A stretch of DNA of 64,000 bases from UBA5177 sp002413265 (GCA_036752825.1 DAIORV010000005.1:1-64000); one strand, 5' to 3'. Shown: positions 25,036-34,381, counted from the stretch's first letter. Notes: generated from the sequence alone by a model not told the origin. A program made the numbers and translations.

Positions 25036-26040
25036 ATGTCTAAAGAGCACTATCTAGAGCGTAATCTTGCCCTGGAACTGGTTCGCGTAACGGAGGGCGC
25101 GGCTCTCCACGCCGCGCGATGGATGGGACTTGGCGACAAGGAGAGCGCCGACCAGGCCGCCGTCGACGCCATGCGAAATGCCCTGCGATTCGTCGATATG
25201 GATGGCGTGGTCGTCATCGGGGAGGGCGAGAAGGACGAGGCTCCAATGCTCTACATCGGAGAGCGGGTGGGCACCGGGAGACCGCCGAAGGTGGATGTCG
25301 CCGTTGACCCAATCGACGGCACGGAGCTGACCGCTAAGGGTCTCCCCAACGCCATAACTGTCGTCGCGCTGGCTGAGCGCAATTCCATGTATCACGACCC
25401 GCACGTCTTCTACGCCCAAAAGATTGCCGTCGGCCCGGAGGCCAAGGGCGCCATTGACATTAATGCCCCGGTCAAAGACAACCTTACGCGTATTGCGCGC
25501 TTCACCGAAAAGAATGTGGAGGACTTGACGGTCGTCATTCTCGACCGCCCTCGCCACGAATCTCTTATTGCAGACGTGCGGGCCGCGGGCGCTCGGATAA
25601 AGCTGATCACCCACGGAGACGTTGCCGGAGCAATGATGGCTGCGCTGCCCGAAGATACAGGTGTTGATGCGTTGATGGGCATCGGCGGCACCACCGAGGG
25701 TGTGCTGGCCGCGTGCGCGCTTCGGTGCCTAGGCGGTGACATTCAGTGCAAGCTCTGGCCCCGGTCCGACGCAGAACGCGAGCAGGCGGCCAACGATGGG
25801 GTAGATGTCGACCGTGTACTTCTCATGGACGATCTGGTGAGCAGTCAAGACGTCTTCTTTGCCGCGACGGGTATCACCAATGGGGAGTTTCTCAGGGGCG
25901 TGCGATATGATGGCGACTATGCCCAGACATACAGCATCATGATGCGTTCTCTCTCCGGGACGATGCGCCGCTTCGAGACGCACCACCACATGGGACTGAA
26001 ACGCAACCTTCCAGCCGGTGCGGCGTATGTGCCCGACTAG
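25036..26040 (+). CDS. glpX: class II fructose-1,6-bisphosphatase
   Basis: Hydrolyses fructose 1,6-bisphosphate in gluconeogenesis and sugar-phosphate supply. The GlpX fold motifs are present: VVIGEGEKDEAPML near residue 57 and DPIDGTELTAKG near 90 (the lithium-sensitive phosphatase metal site), plus GGTTEGVLAACALRCLGGD near 220. Length is 334 from ATG 25036; an in-frame GTG at 25021 is possible. It overlaps rho by 14 bases. With the pentose-phosphate cluster downstream, it would let the cell recycle fructose phosphates. No class I Fbp is seen here. Confidence 0.93.
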   Translation: MSKEHYLERNLALELVRVTEGAALHAARWMGLGDKESADQAAVDAMRNALRFVDMDGVVVIGEGEKDEAPMLYIGERVGTGRPPKVDVAVDPIDGTELTAKGLPNAITVVALAERNSMYHDPHVFYAQKIAVGPEAKGAIDINAPVKDNLTRIARFTEKNVEDLTVVILDRPRHESLIADVRAAGARIKLITHGDVAGAMMAALPEDTGVDALMGIGGTTEGVLAACALRCLGGDIQCKLWPRSDAEREQAANDGVDVDRVLLMDDLVSSQDVFFAATGITNGEFLRGVRYDGDYAQTYSIMMRSLSGTMRRFETHHHMGLKRNLPAGAAYVPD

Positions 26041-27340
26041 CGATCCGGTCGTCGAGAGGGCTTCAGGATCTGTCCTCAATCTGACGGATCTCGAGGCGAT
26101 GAACCTGTCCGATCTGCGCGGCTATGCGCAGGGTGCGGGTCTGTCCAGCATTTCGGGTCTAAAGAAGCAGGATTTGATCTTTCGGCTGCTCGAAGCCCAG
26201 GCGGAGCGTGAAGGCAACATCTTCGCCTCCGGCATCCTCGAATCAGTCGAAGAGGGCTACGGGTTCCTTCGTCAGAATCGCTTTCTCCCAGGCCCAAATG
26301 ACATCTACGTGTCCCTCACGCAGATCCGCCGTTTCGGCCTTCGCACCGGAGACGAGGTCACCGGCCAGGTCCGGCCACCCAAAGAGAACGAGAAGTACTT
26401 CGGGCTGCTCCGTGTCGAGGCGGTGAACGGAACCGACCCTGAAGCAGCGCCGGCCCGGCCGCATTTCGACGACCTTTCGCCGGCCTATCCCACCGAGATG
26501 TTCAAGCTGGAAACCACGGCTGACGCCCTAACGGGACGTGTCATCGATCTGCTGGCTCCGATCGGTAAGGGACAGCGCGGGCTTATCGTCGGGCCGCCTA
26601 AATCCGGCAAGACCACGTTGCTGCAGCAGATAGCGGCAGGCATCGCAGGCAACAGCCCAAACGCGCACCTCGTCGTCCTTCTCATCGGTGAGCGGCCGGA
26701 AGAGGTCACCGACATGCAGAAGGGCGGGCTGGGTGACGTACTCTTCTCGGCGTTCGACGAACCCGCCGAGAGGCACGTCCATATCGCCGAGATGGCGCTT
26801 GAGCGCGCAAGGAGGCTCGTCGAGTGTGGCAGGGAAGTAGTTATCCTGCTCGACAGCCTCACTCGTCTGGTCCGCGCCTACAACCTGACCGCCTCCAGCG
26901 GTAGCCACGTGGTCTCCGAGGAGCTGGACCCGTACGCCCTGTACCCCGCGAAGCGCTTTTTCGGCACTGCGCGAAACGTGGATCGCGGAGGTAGTCTGAC
27001 GATCGTAGCCACCTGTCACACGGCCACCGGCAGCCGAATTGACGACCAGATCTGCGAAGAGTTTAGGGGCGCGAGCAACATGGAGCTCAGCCTCGACGCG
27101 CAGCTTCTCGAGCACCGTATCTTTCCGGCGATCGACATTCTTCATTCAGGTACGCGACGCGAAGAGCTGCTTATCGACCCCTGGGTTCTTCAATCAATCT
27201 GGGGAATGAGACACGCCCTCACCTCGGTCGGTACCATGGAGGGAGCGGAGCTCCTACTTAGTCGACTGGCAGGATTTCCGGACAATCAGGCATTTCTCGA
27301 GTCGCTCGGGAAAGAAACTCCGAACGAGGTTTGGCGGTAG
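26027..27340 (+). CDS. rho: transcription termination factor Rho
   Basis: A hexameric RNA helicase that ends transcription. Order: Rho_N helical domain (about 20-55, LRGYAQGAGLSSISGLKKQ), cold-shock-like RNA-binding domain (about 60-130, GILESVEEGYGFLR), then the RecA-like ATPase with Walker A GPPKSGKTTLL, the RPEEVTDM segment and Walker B VVILLDSLTRL. Length of 437 residues is like E. coli Rho, without the long inserted basic domain of many actinobacteria. The start (ATG 26027) lies inside the end of glpX, so the two are translationally coupled. Confidence 0.95.
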   Translation: MCPTSDPVVERASGSVLNLTDLEAMNLSDLRGYAQGAGLSSISGLKKQDLIFRLLEAQAEREGNIFASGILESVEEGYGFLRQNRFLPGPNDIYVSLTQIRRFGLRTGDEVTGQVRPPKENEKYFGLLRVEAVNGTDPEAAPARPHFDDLSPAYPTEMFKLETTADALTGRVIDLLAPIGKGQRGLIVGPPKSGKTTLLQQIAAGIAGNSPNAHLVVLLIGERPEEVTDMQKGGLGDVLFSAFDEPAERHVHIAEMALERARRLVECGREVVILLDSLTRLVRAYNLTASSGSHVVSEELDPYALYPAKRFFGTARNVDRGGSLTIVATCHTATGSRIDDQICEEFRGASNMELSLDAQLLEHRIFPAIDILHSGTRREELLIDPWVLQSIWGMRHALTSVGTMEGAELLLSRLAGFPDNQAFLESLGKETPNEVWR

Positions 27341-27412
27341 CAACCTCATCGAATTTCGACGTAATACCGGTGTCCGTATTTGCTGTACACTGCTCTTTGC
27401 AAAGGGAGAAGC

Positions 27413-27880
27413 ATGGCAGTCAAAGTCATCCTTCGCCAGGACGTTCCGAACCTGGGACATGCCGGTGAAGTCAAACAGGTCGCGCCTGGGTACTTCCGGA
27501 ACTTCCTCCTGCCGCGCGGCATGGCAATCGAGGCAAGCAAGGCTCAGATAAACGCCCTCCAGAGTAACAAGGCGGTCCGAGAGGCTCAATCGGGACGGGA
27601 ACAAGCGCGTGCCGGAGCACTCGCCCAGCAGCTGGGTGGCGTCACACTGCGCATCCCCGTTCGACTTGGCGAGCAGGGTCGTATCTATGGCTCCGTTACC
27701 AACAAGGACATCGCAGACGCGCTGACCGAACAGGCCCAGATCACCGTGGACCGCCACGACATTACCCTTGGCGAACCGCTCAAGACAATCGGTGTTCATT
27801 CCGTCCCTGTCAAGTTGGGCCAGGGTGTCGCGTCAGATGTCCAGGTTGAGCTCGTTCCCGAGGATGAAGCCGCCGAGTAA
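27413..27880 (+). CDS. rplI: 50S ribosomal protein L9
   Basis: A 155-residue L9: the N-terminal domain has KVILRQDVPNLGHAGEVKQV and the family hallmark GYFRNFLLPRGMA, then a long connecting helix (45-75), and a C-terminal domain ending with the GSVTNKDIADAL region. GGGAGAAGC before the ATG is a strong ribosome site. The usual rpsF-ssb-rpsR genes are not upstream; rho is. dnaB follows 26 bases later, as in many bacteria. TACACT just upstream could be its -10. Confidence 0.95.
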   Translation: MAVKVILRQDVPNLGHAGEVKQVAPGYFRNFLLPRGMAIEASKAQINALQSNKAVREAQSGREQARAGALAQQLGGVTLRIPVRLGEQGRIYGSVTNKDIADALTEQAQITVDRHDITLGEPLKTIGVHSVPVKLGQGVASDVQVELVPEDEAAE

Positions 27881-27906
27881 GTCCGCCCCAGTGGAGCATC
27901 ACCTCT

Positions 27907-29259
27907 ATGGCGAACCAGTCCGTCTACCGCTCACTGGACGGGGCCCTGCCGCAGAACCTCGAGGCCGAGCAAGCCGTTCTCGGCAGTTTGCTCATTGACC
28001 CACGAGCAATCGAACGCGTTGCCTCGTTTTTGCGCCCCGAAGACTATTTTCTTCCGGTCAACTCCGAGATCTATCGCGGCATGCTCAACCTCTATGAGCG
28101 CGACAAGCCGACCGACATCGTCACACTGTCTGACTTTCTGCAGGGCCAGAACCGGCTGGACGAGACTGGTGGGGCTGCCTACCTGGCTTCGCTCGCCGGC
28201 ATCGTGCCGACCTCCATCAACGTCGAGTATTACGCTCGCATCGTCGAACGCCTGTCCGTACTCAGACGCCTCGTCGACGCTGGGTCACGCATCACGTCAA
28301 TTGGATACGACGAGAGATTCGAGGCCGAAGCTGCGATCGAACAGGCCGAGCGCGTTCTCTTCGATGTCTCACGTACGCGTATTACGCGCGACTTCGAGCC
28401 CATATCGACCATCCTCAATATGGTCTACGAGAAGCTCGATCACATCCACTCCCACGACAGCGAGATCACAGGCATACCCACAGGGTTCATTGACCTCGAT
28501 CGGCTAACCAGCGGACTGCAACGATCGGACCTGGTCATCGTCGCCGCCCGCCCCAGCATGGGCAAGACCTCGTTGGCTCTGAACGTCGCCCATTCGATTG
28601 CCGTCAGAGCACACCTGCCGGTCGGTATTTTCAGCCTCGAGATGTCAGCCGAGCAGCTGGCCCAGCGCCTGATGTCCCTGCACGCAAACGTCGAATCGCA
28701 GCGGCTTCGCAGCGGAAGAATGTCTGACATGGACTGGGACAATCTGGTCAATGCGGTGGGAGTCCTTTCGGAAGCGCCCATCTTCGTCGACGACTCCCCG
28801 TCGCTCACCATGAGCGAAATGCGAAGCAAGGCCCGCAGGCTACACAGCGAGCAGGGTTTGGGCTTGATCATCGTCGACTATCTTCAGCTCATGCAGGGAG
28901 CCGGGAGTAATGAGAACCGTGTGCAGGAGATATCGGCCATCTCTCGTGGTCTGAAAGCCATAGCACGCGAGCTCGAGGTGCCCGTGATGGCTCTCTCTCA
29001 GCTCTCCCGGGCTCCTGATCAACGCCCAGACCACACGCCGGTGCTGTCCGACCTGAGAGAGTCCGGCTCCATAGAGCAGGACGCGGACATCGTGATGTTC
29101 ATCTACCGAGACGTGAAGTACAACCCGGACACAGACAAACCGCACGTTGCGGACATCCTAGTTGCCAAGCACCGCAACGGACCTACCGGCTCCATCCACC
29201 TCTTCTATCAGGACGCCCTCATGAAGTTCCTCGACCTGAGCGTTCATGGGGCGGGATGA
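27907..29259 (+). CDS. dnaB: replicative DNA helicase DnaB
   Basis: The hexameric helicase of the replication fork, 450 residues. The N-terminal DnaB domain (about 10-110, LEAEQAVLGSLLIDPRAI) interacts with primase; the C-terminal RecA-like ATPase has Walker A ARPSMGKTSLALNVA near residue 215, Walker B LIIVDYLQLM, and LSDLRESGSIEQDAD. No intein is present. Its end overlaps the DnaD-domain gene by 14 bases, which suggests joint expression of helicase and a loader-like partner. Confidence 0.96.
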   Translation: MANQSVYRSLDGALPQNLEAEQAVLGSLLIDPRAIERVASFLRPEDYFLPVNSEIYRGMLNLYERDKPTDIVTLSDFLQGQNRLDETGGAAYLASLAGIVPTSINVEYYARIVERLSVLRRLVDAGSRITSIGYDERFEAEAAIEQAERVLFDVSRTRITRDFEPISTILNMVYEKLDHIHSHDSEITGIPTGFIDLDRLTSGLQRSDLVIVAARPSMGKTSLALNVAHSIAVRAHLPVGIFSLEMSAEQLAQRLMSLHANVESQRLRSGRMSDMDWDNLVNAVGVLSEAPIFVDDSPSLTMSEMRSKARRLHSEQGLGLIIVDYLQLMQGAGSNENRVQEISAISRGLKAIARELEVPVMALSQLSRAPDQRPDHTPVLSDLRESGSIEQDADIVMFIYRDVKYNPDTDKPHVADILVAKHRNGPTGSIHLFYQDALMKFLDLSVHGAG

Positions 29260-29887
29260 TCTTGACACTCGGTTCGTCCCGATCCCCCACGACTTCCTGC
29301 GCGATGTCCTCCGAGCCACGCGGGAGCTTGCCGAGCTAAAGTCGATCTTCTACGTCGCTTACCTGGCGTCGAGCAGCGGGAGGCGCACCGTCGACCGCGA
29401 CGAGCTGATGGCTCCTGACGCGCTCCACGCGATAGCGGGCGAAGACAGCCCGGAGCCGGCAGAAACCAGGGTGCGGCGAGCCCTCGATCGTGCCGTCGTA
29501 AACGGTGCACTTCTCCAGCTCATTGTCCTGCGCGGGGGGCAGAGAAAGACGCTCTATCTGACCGCGACCGCCGAGAGTCGCGATGCCGTGGAACGCTTTA
29601 AGAGCAACGACTCCGCGGCCTCGACATCCCTCGGGATCGAGGTCGACGACGAGGTTGAGGTCTATCGGCCAAACATCTTCGGACTGTACGAGCGTGTGAT
29701 GGGTCCTCTCACTCCGTTGATCGCGGAGCAGTTGCGGGATGCCGAGAGGTCGTATCCGCGCGAGTGGATCGAGCAGGCCATGTACGAAGCTGCCGAGCGC
29801 GAGCATCGCTCCTGGAGGTACGTCGAGGCCATCCTCACGCGCTGGGAGGCGGGCGGCGCACCCCGGAGATTGCGCACGCCGCAGTGA
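29246..29887 (+). CDS. DnaD-domain replication protein
   Basis: A 213-residue cytosolic protein. The first ~130 residues form a winged-helix-like region (FVPIPHDFLRDVLRAT, then RRALDRAVVNGALLQL). The C-terminal ~70 residues match the DnaD/DnaB_2 domain: NIFGLYERVMGPLTPLIAEQ, then WIEQAMYEAA and WRYVEAILTRWE. In Firmicutes DnaD helps load the helicase at origins or restart sites. The overlap with dnaB makes a helicase-loading role attractive here, although this is inference. No DnaI-type loader is visible. Confidence 0.82.
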   Translation: MGRDDLDTRFVPIPHDFLRDVLRATRELAELKSIFYVAYLASSSGRRTVDRDELMAPDALHAIAGEDSPEPAETRVRRALDRAVVNGALLQLIVLRGGQRKTLYLTATAESRDAVERFKSNDSAASTSLGIEVDDEVEVYRPNIFGLYERVMGPLTPLIAEQLRDAERSYPREWIEQAMYEAAEREHRSWRYVEAILTRWEAGGAPRRLRTPQ

Positions 29888-30756
29888 CCGGCAGCCAGAG
29901 CGATGGCGGTGCGCATGATGACCGGCTTCGCGAGCGCGTTCGCCGGCGTCTGCTCCTGGCCATGGCGGCCGGACTGGAGCGGTTCGACCTGGGCAACCCG
30001 GCCGTCGAGGAGACCTGTCACGCGGTTCGGGTCAGGGACTTGCCGGAAGCTCTGGTTGGGCTGACCATCGCGCAGGTGTCCGATCTCCACGTCGGGCCAG
30101 GGCGCTGGCAACCGAGGCGATGGAGGGAAGCTGCCCTGCTGGTTGGCCGATCAGCACCATCGTTTGTGGTCAACACAGGGGACTTCTTGCAGTGGGAGCC
30201 CGACCCGGACAGAGCGAGGGAGATCTTTTCCGTCTTCATGGCGTCGGCTTCGGACCAGGGAGACGCTCGTACCTTCGCCATTCTTGGAAATCACGACTAC
30301 TATGCCGGGTTGGACATGGTCCATCGGTTGAACGCGCAGCTCGACTCGATCGATGTCACGGTGCTGACGAACCTGACCACCAGCGTCGTCTGCAATGGGG
30401 CGCGGCTCTCGATCACCGGGCTGACCACCCAGGAGCCGGGGTTCGAAGACGCGATCGAGGCACTACTCGCCGCCGACCGACCAAGGATCGTGCTGATTCA
30501 CGAACCAGATCTGTCGGGCTGGCTGCCGGCCAGATCGGCTGACCTGATACTGGCGGGTCATACCCACGGGGGCCAGGCAACCCTTCCTTTCCTGGAGCGC
30601 TTCATTGTTCGTACCTTCGCCAGGAGTCATTTTGTGGAGGGTTGGTATACGGTTAACGACAACCCCATGTACGTCAATCGTGGCTTGGGTTTCACCGGCT
30701 ATCCCTTCCGCCTGCGTGCCCGTCCGGAGGTTTCGATATTCCGCCTTACGCATTGA
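29884..30756 (+). CDS. metallophosphoesterase
   Basis: A calcineurin-like phosphoesterase of the YkuE/YaeI type, 290 residues. Metal-ligand motifs occur in order: VSDLHVGPG, NTGDFLQW, LGNHDYY and LAGHTHGGQ. YkuE-like enzymes act on lipid or cell-wall precursors; the substrate here is unknown. The GTG start overlaps the stop of the DnaD-like gene (GTGA). The N-terminus RRRLLLAMAAGLERF is only mildly hydrophobic, so a membrane anchor is unlikely. The stop codon overlaps the -35 of the secD promoter. Confidence 0.88.
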   Translation: MTGSQSDGGAHDDRLRERVRRRLLLAMAAGLERFDLGNPAVEETCHAVRVRDLPEALVGLTIAQVSDLHVGPGRWQPRRWREAALLVGRSAPSFVVNTGDFLQWEPDPDRAREIFSVFMASASDQGDARTFAILGNHDYYAGLDMVHRLNAQLDSIDVTVLTNLTTSVVCNGARLSITGLTTQEPGFEDAIEALLAADRPRIVLIHEPDLSGWLPARSADLILAGHTHGGQATLPFLERFIVRTFARSHFVEGWYTVNDNPMYVNRGLGFTGYPFRLRARPEVSIFRLTH

Positions 30757-30782
30757 CCAAAATTTGCTAACGGCTCTATACT
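30753..30782 (+). promoter_or_regulatory. strong sigma-A type promoter before secD
   Basis: TTGACC (30753-30758), 18-base spacer, TATACT (30777-30782). Transcription would start near 30789, leaving a ~70-base leader before secD. The -35 overlaps the stop of the upstream phosphoesterase gene. Confidence 0.75.
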
Positions 30783-30808
30783 TGGGCGATTTCGGGCGAA
30801 TGTGACCG

Positions 30809-30834
30809 GCGCCCCTTCGGGGGCGCTTTGATTT
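30809..30834 (+). terminator. terminator-like hairpin in the secD leader
   Basis: Stem GCGCCCC (30809-30815), loop TTCG, stem GGGGCGC (30820-30826), then TTTGATTT. A UUCG-capped GC stem followed by a T-rich run is a terminator form. It lies downstream of the promoter at 30753, so it either ends read-through from upstream genes or attenuates secDF. Confidence 0.6.
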
Positions 30835-30858
30835 GCTCTGACCAGAAACGGAGCCGCG

Positions 30859-32232
30859 ATGCGCAATCTCGGATGGACCTTCCTGGCCGTCATCATCGTC
30901 TTCATGTGTGCGTTGTTTGTCGATCTTCCGACCACCAACACCGTGCTCGGCCACAACGTCTCGATCAAGAAGGGCCTCGACCTCGCCGGAGGCGCACGCC
31001 TGCTCCTGTGCGCCAACAAGGGGCAGACGGTCACAAGCGGGGACATGAGCACCGCGACCGACGTCATCAGATCCCGAGCCTCCGCGGGCTTCGGTGTCAC
31101 GGAACCCGCTGTCAGCCAGGTCGGCAACGACTGCATCAACGTTGAAATGCCCGGCCTCAAGAACCAAAAGCAGATTATCAGCGTGCTTGGTCAGACCGGA
31201 TACCTGGCGCTGACCGACAGCGGAACGAAGAACTTCAACGCAGGCGTAAAGGTCAAGCTGGTCTGCAAGGACGCCGGCTGTGGGGCCAGCAAACAGACGG
31301 GCGTATCGAATTTGAACGTCAGTCCGCCGGTGATGCAGGTGGTTGTCCCCGGCAAGTACATCAAACAGGGAAGTGCCCAGACCGGTTATGACCAGAACAC
31401 CGGCGGGCCCATCGTCAACTACCAGCTTCAGGGCAAGGGAAGTGACGACTGGGGTACGTATACGACCAACAACGTCAACAAGTTCTCGGCGATTGTGCTC
31501 GACGGAAAGGTCGTGACCGATCTAACCATTGCGGGCCCTATCGTCGGTGGCCAGACTCAGATCAGCGGACTCGGCAGCATTGACGAGGCCAAGACCATTG
31601 CTACCTTCTTGAACTACGGCGCGTTGCCGATCAAGCTCCATATCGACTCGTCCCAACAGGTTGCGGCGACCCTTGGGCCCCAATACGTCAATCTGGCAAC
31701 GAAGGCCGCCGTGATCGGCATCATCATCGTCGCGCTTTTCATGCTCCTCTACTATCGATTGCCTGGGCTGCTGGCCGACATCGCCCTGGTCCTCTACGTG
31801 GCTTTTGTGTTCGCTATGTTCAAGCTCATTGGCGTGACGCTGACCCTGGCCGGCGTGGCCGGTTTCGTTCTCTCGATCGGCATGGCGGTCGACGCGAATG
31901 TGCTGATCTTCGAACGCATGAAAGAAGAGCTGCGCACCGGCAAGTCGCTTGGCGCCTCGGTCGAGGCGGGGTTCCGCCGCGCCTTCCCCTCCATCCGGGA
32001 CTCAAACATGTCCACGATCATTACGACGGTGATTCTCTTCTGGTTTGGCCACAACTTCGCGGCTACCGTCATTACCGGCTTTGCCACGACGCTCTTTATC
32101 GGTGTTGCGGTCAGCTTCGTTACTGCCGTGTTTGTGTCCCATACGTTCCTACGCTTGCTCGTGAAATCGGGCAGAGGGCGGAATCCGGCGCTCTTCGGCG
32201 TGGAGCAGCTCGGGGGTGCCCAGCTTGCTTGA
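30859..32232 (+). CDS. secD: protein translocase subunit SecD
   Basis: A membrane partner of SecYEG that uses proton-motive force to pull proteins out. It has an N-terminal TM (about 4-23), the SecD signature GLDLAGGARLLL near 39, a large extracellular region (about 45-270) including the GGQTQISG block near 225-240, and five C-terminal TM segments (about 285-445) with MAVDANVLIFERMKEE. The P1 region is short and contains a cysteine pair (CKDAGC) not usual in SecD. Length 457 is short-type. RBS GGAG lies before the ATG. It overlaps secF by 17 bases. YajC is not nearby. Confidence 0.94.
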   Translation: MRNLGWTFLAVIIVFMCALFVDLPTTNTVLGHNVSIKKGLDLAGGARLLLCANKGQTVTSGDMSTATDVIRSRASAGFGVTEPAVSQVGNDCINVEMPGLKNQKQIISVLGQTGYLALTDSGTKNFNAGVKVKLVCKDAGCGASKQTGVSNLNVSPPVMQVVVPGKYIKQGSAQTGYDQNTGGPIVNYQLQGKGSDDWGTYTTNNVNKFSAIVLDGKVVTDLTIAGPIVGGQTQISGLGSIDEAKTIATFLNYGALPIKLHIDSSQQVAATLGPQYVNLATKAAVIGIIIVALFMLLYYRLPGLLADIALVLYVAFVFAMFKLIGVTLTLAGVAGFVLSIGMAVDANVLIFERMKEELRTGKSLGASVEAGFRRAFPSIRDSNMSTIITTVILFWFGHNFAATVITGFATTLFIGVAVSFVTAVFVSHTFLRLLVKSGRGRNPALFGVEQLGGAQLA

Positions 32233-33169
32233 CATTGTCGGCAAACGATACTGGTACTTCGCGCTTTCCCTGCTGATCATCATTCCCGGCACCTTTACCC
32301 TGATCACGTCAGGGTTGAAGCTGGGGGTTGACTTCACGGGCGGGACCGAGTTCACCATCCAGATCCCGAAAAAAGACCAGTCACTGCAGGTCGACACCCT
32401 CTTCCGTAACGATGTCGGTAACGTCGGCTACGTCCAGCCCGTCATCTCCAGCACCTGTCCCGGCAAATGCCAATACCTGGTGCGCACCAAGACGGCCAGC
32501 CAGAAACAGGTAAACAAGCTCGCCTCGGACGTTCCAAAGACCTTCGGGGCACGTGCCCTGGTGCTCCAGCACCTCACCGTCAGCGGCACCATTGCCTCGC
32601 AGCTGACGCAGCAGGCCATAACCGCCCTTATCGCCGCGGCGATTGCCATCCTCCTGTACATCAGCTTTGCCTTCAGGCGTGCGCCAAACCCAATCAGATT
32701 CGGGATCGCCGCCCTCATCGCCATGCTGCACGACGTGCTCGTGGTGCTCGGCATCTTCGCCATTCTCGGCAAGGTTCTCAATGTCGAGGTCGACTCGACC
32801 TTCGTCACCGCCATGCTGACCATCATCGGCTTCTCGGTACACGACACGATTGTCATTTTTGACAGGATTCGAGAGAATCTGGGCCGCCGCACGGGACAGC
32901 CGTATGAACAGGTTGTGAACTACAGCATCCTGCAGTCGTTCGTCCGGTCGATCAACACGTCGTTCACGGTCGTGCTGACGCTGCTTGCGGTCTTCCTATT
33001 CACCGGCGAAGCAATTCGCTATTTCGTGCTCGCGATGTTGATTGGCATCATCAGCGGCACCTATAGCTCGATCTTCAATGCGAGCCAGATTCTCGTTGTC
33101 TGGAACAACCACGAGCTGTCACGCTTCCTCCGCCGCGCCCGCGGAACGGAATCCGCCCGGGCCGCTTGA
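32216..33169 (+). CDS. secF: protein translocase subunit SecF
   Basis: Forms the SecDF complex with the preceding product. TM1 (about 10-30) is followed by LGVDFTGGTEF, the SecF signature, an extracellular domain (about 40-125) and five TM segments with VHDTIVIFDRIREN. A cysteine pair (CPGKC, near residues 81-85) lies in the outer domain, mirroring the extra cysteines of SecD. Length 317 is normal. It begins with GTG inside the end of secD, indicating coupled translation. Confidence 0.94.
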   Translation: MPSLLDIVGKRYWYFALSLLIIIPGTFTLITSGLKLGVDFTGGTEFTIQIPKKDQSLQVDTLFRNDVGNVGYVQPVISSTCPGKCQYLVRTKTASQKQVNKLASDVPKTFGARALVLQHLTVSGTIASQLTQQAITALIAAAIAILLYISFAFRRAPNPIRFGIAALIAMLHDVLVVLGIFAILGKVLNVEVDSTFVTAMLTIIGFSVHDTIVIFDRIRENLGRRTGQPYEQVVNYSILQSFVRSINTSFTVVLTLLAVFLFTGEAIRYFVLAMLIGIISGTYSSIFNASQILVVWNNHELSRFLRRARGTESARAA

Positions 33170-33232
33170 CCTCGGAGAGCCTCACTTCGGTCACCGAGCG
33201 GGGTTGTCTTTCGTGCCGGCGCGGACTGAGTG

Positions 33233-34381
33233 ATGCCTGAGCCGTCATTGCCGCCTTCGCTCGCCGGACTGAAGGTCGCACTCGTTCACGACTATCTCAA
33301 CCAGGCCGGCGGCGCCGAAAAGGTGGTCGAGGTTTTCGCCGAAATGTTCCCCGGCGCCCCGATCTACACCTCCGTCTACGATCGCGATGCCATGCCCGAT
33401 ATCTGGAAGACGTTGGACGTCCGAACCAGCTTCATGCAGCGCATCTCTCCGCGGGTCAAGTTTGCCAGGGCCATGGTCCCGTTATATCCCGCCGCGTTCG
33501 AGCTCTTTGACCTCTCAGCCTACGACCTCGTCTTGAGCAGCACTACCACGTTCGCTAAGGCAGTAGTTACGCGACCCGAGACCTGCCACATCTGCTACTG
33601 CAACAACCCCACCAGGTTCCTGTGGATGTACCACGACTACCTGCGCCACGAAAACCTGCCAATCGGTGTCAGAAACCTGCTGCCCTTCGTGGCGGCTCCA
33701 TTTCGTGTTTGGGACTTCGCCGCCGCCCAGCGCCCTGACTACTTCGTCGCGGGCTCGCACAATGCCGCGCGCCGCATTGCCAAGTACTACCGACGAGACA
33801 GCGACGTGGTGCAGCCGCCCATTGATGCGTCCCAATTTGCTATCTCTCCAGAGATCGGAGACTTTTACCTCGTCGTCTCGCGGCTGCAGGCCTATAAGCG
33901 TATCGACCTGGCAATAGAGGCCTGCAACCGACTCCGTCTTCCCCTCCACATCGTGGGGGATGGTCCGGATGCGGGCAGGCTTCGAGGCATGGCCGGACCG
34001 ACCATCGAATTCTTCGGCCGCGCCGCCGACAGCGTCGTTCGAGAGGAATTTGCTGCCTGCCGTGCCTTTATCTTCACCGGCGAAGAGGACTTCGGTCTGA
34101 CACCGTTGGAGGCTCAGGCCTCAGGTCGCCCCGTGATTGCTTTCCAACGCGGTGGTGCGCTGGAAACGGTTAAGCCTGGGCTGAGTGGGGTCTTCTTTGG
34201 CGTGCAGACTGTCGATGCACTGGCATCGACTCTCGAGAGCTTCGATCCTGCTAGCTTCGACCCAGTGCAAATCCGGGCACACGCGCTGCAGTTCGACAAG
34301 CTGGCGTTCAAGCAGAAGCTCTACAAGGTGCTCTCACGTCTGTACTCCGAACATCAGCAAGCCCTCGTGACGTCGTCGTAA
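33233..34381 (+). CDS. family 4 glycosyltransferase
   Basis: A GT-B fold glycosyltransferase of 382 residues. The N-terminus KVALVHDYLNQAGGAEKV is typical of GT4 mannosyltransferases; the C-terminal donor-binding part has the VSRLQAYKRIDLAIEAC and EEDFGLTPLEAQASGRPVI motifs, with the retaining-type E-x7-E pattern. It likely builds exopolysaccharide, lipoglycan or glycolipid, but the acceptor is unknown. ATG at 33233 is preferred, with GTG at 33230 directly before it. It stands 63 bases after secF with no other sugar genes adjacent. Confidence 0.88.
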   Translation: MPEPSLPPSLAGLKVALVHDYLNQAGGAEKVVEVFAEMFPGAPIYTSVYDRDAMPDIWKTLDVRTSFMQRISPRVKFARAMVPLYPAAFELFDLSAYDLVLSSTTTFAKAVVTRPETCHICYCNNPTRFLWMYHDYLRHENLPIGVRNLLPFVAAPFRVWDFAAAQRPDYFVAGSHNAARRIAKYYRRDSDVVQPPIDASQFAISPEIGDFYLVVSRLQAYKRIDLAIEACNRLRLPLHIVGDGPDAGRLRGMAGPTIEFFGRAADSVVREEFAACRAFIFTGEEDFGLTPLEAQASGRPVIAFQRGGALETVKPGLSGVFFGVQTVDALASTLESFDPASFDPVQIRAHALQFDKLAFKQKLYKVLSRLYSEHQQALVTSS

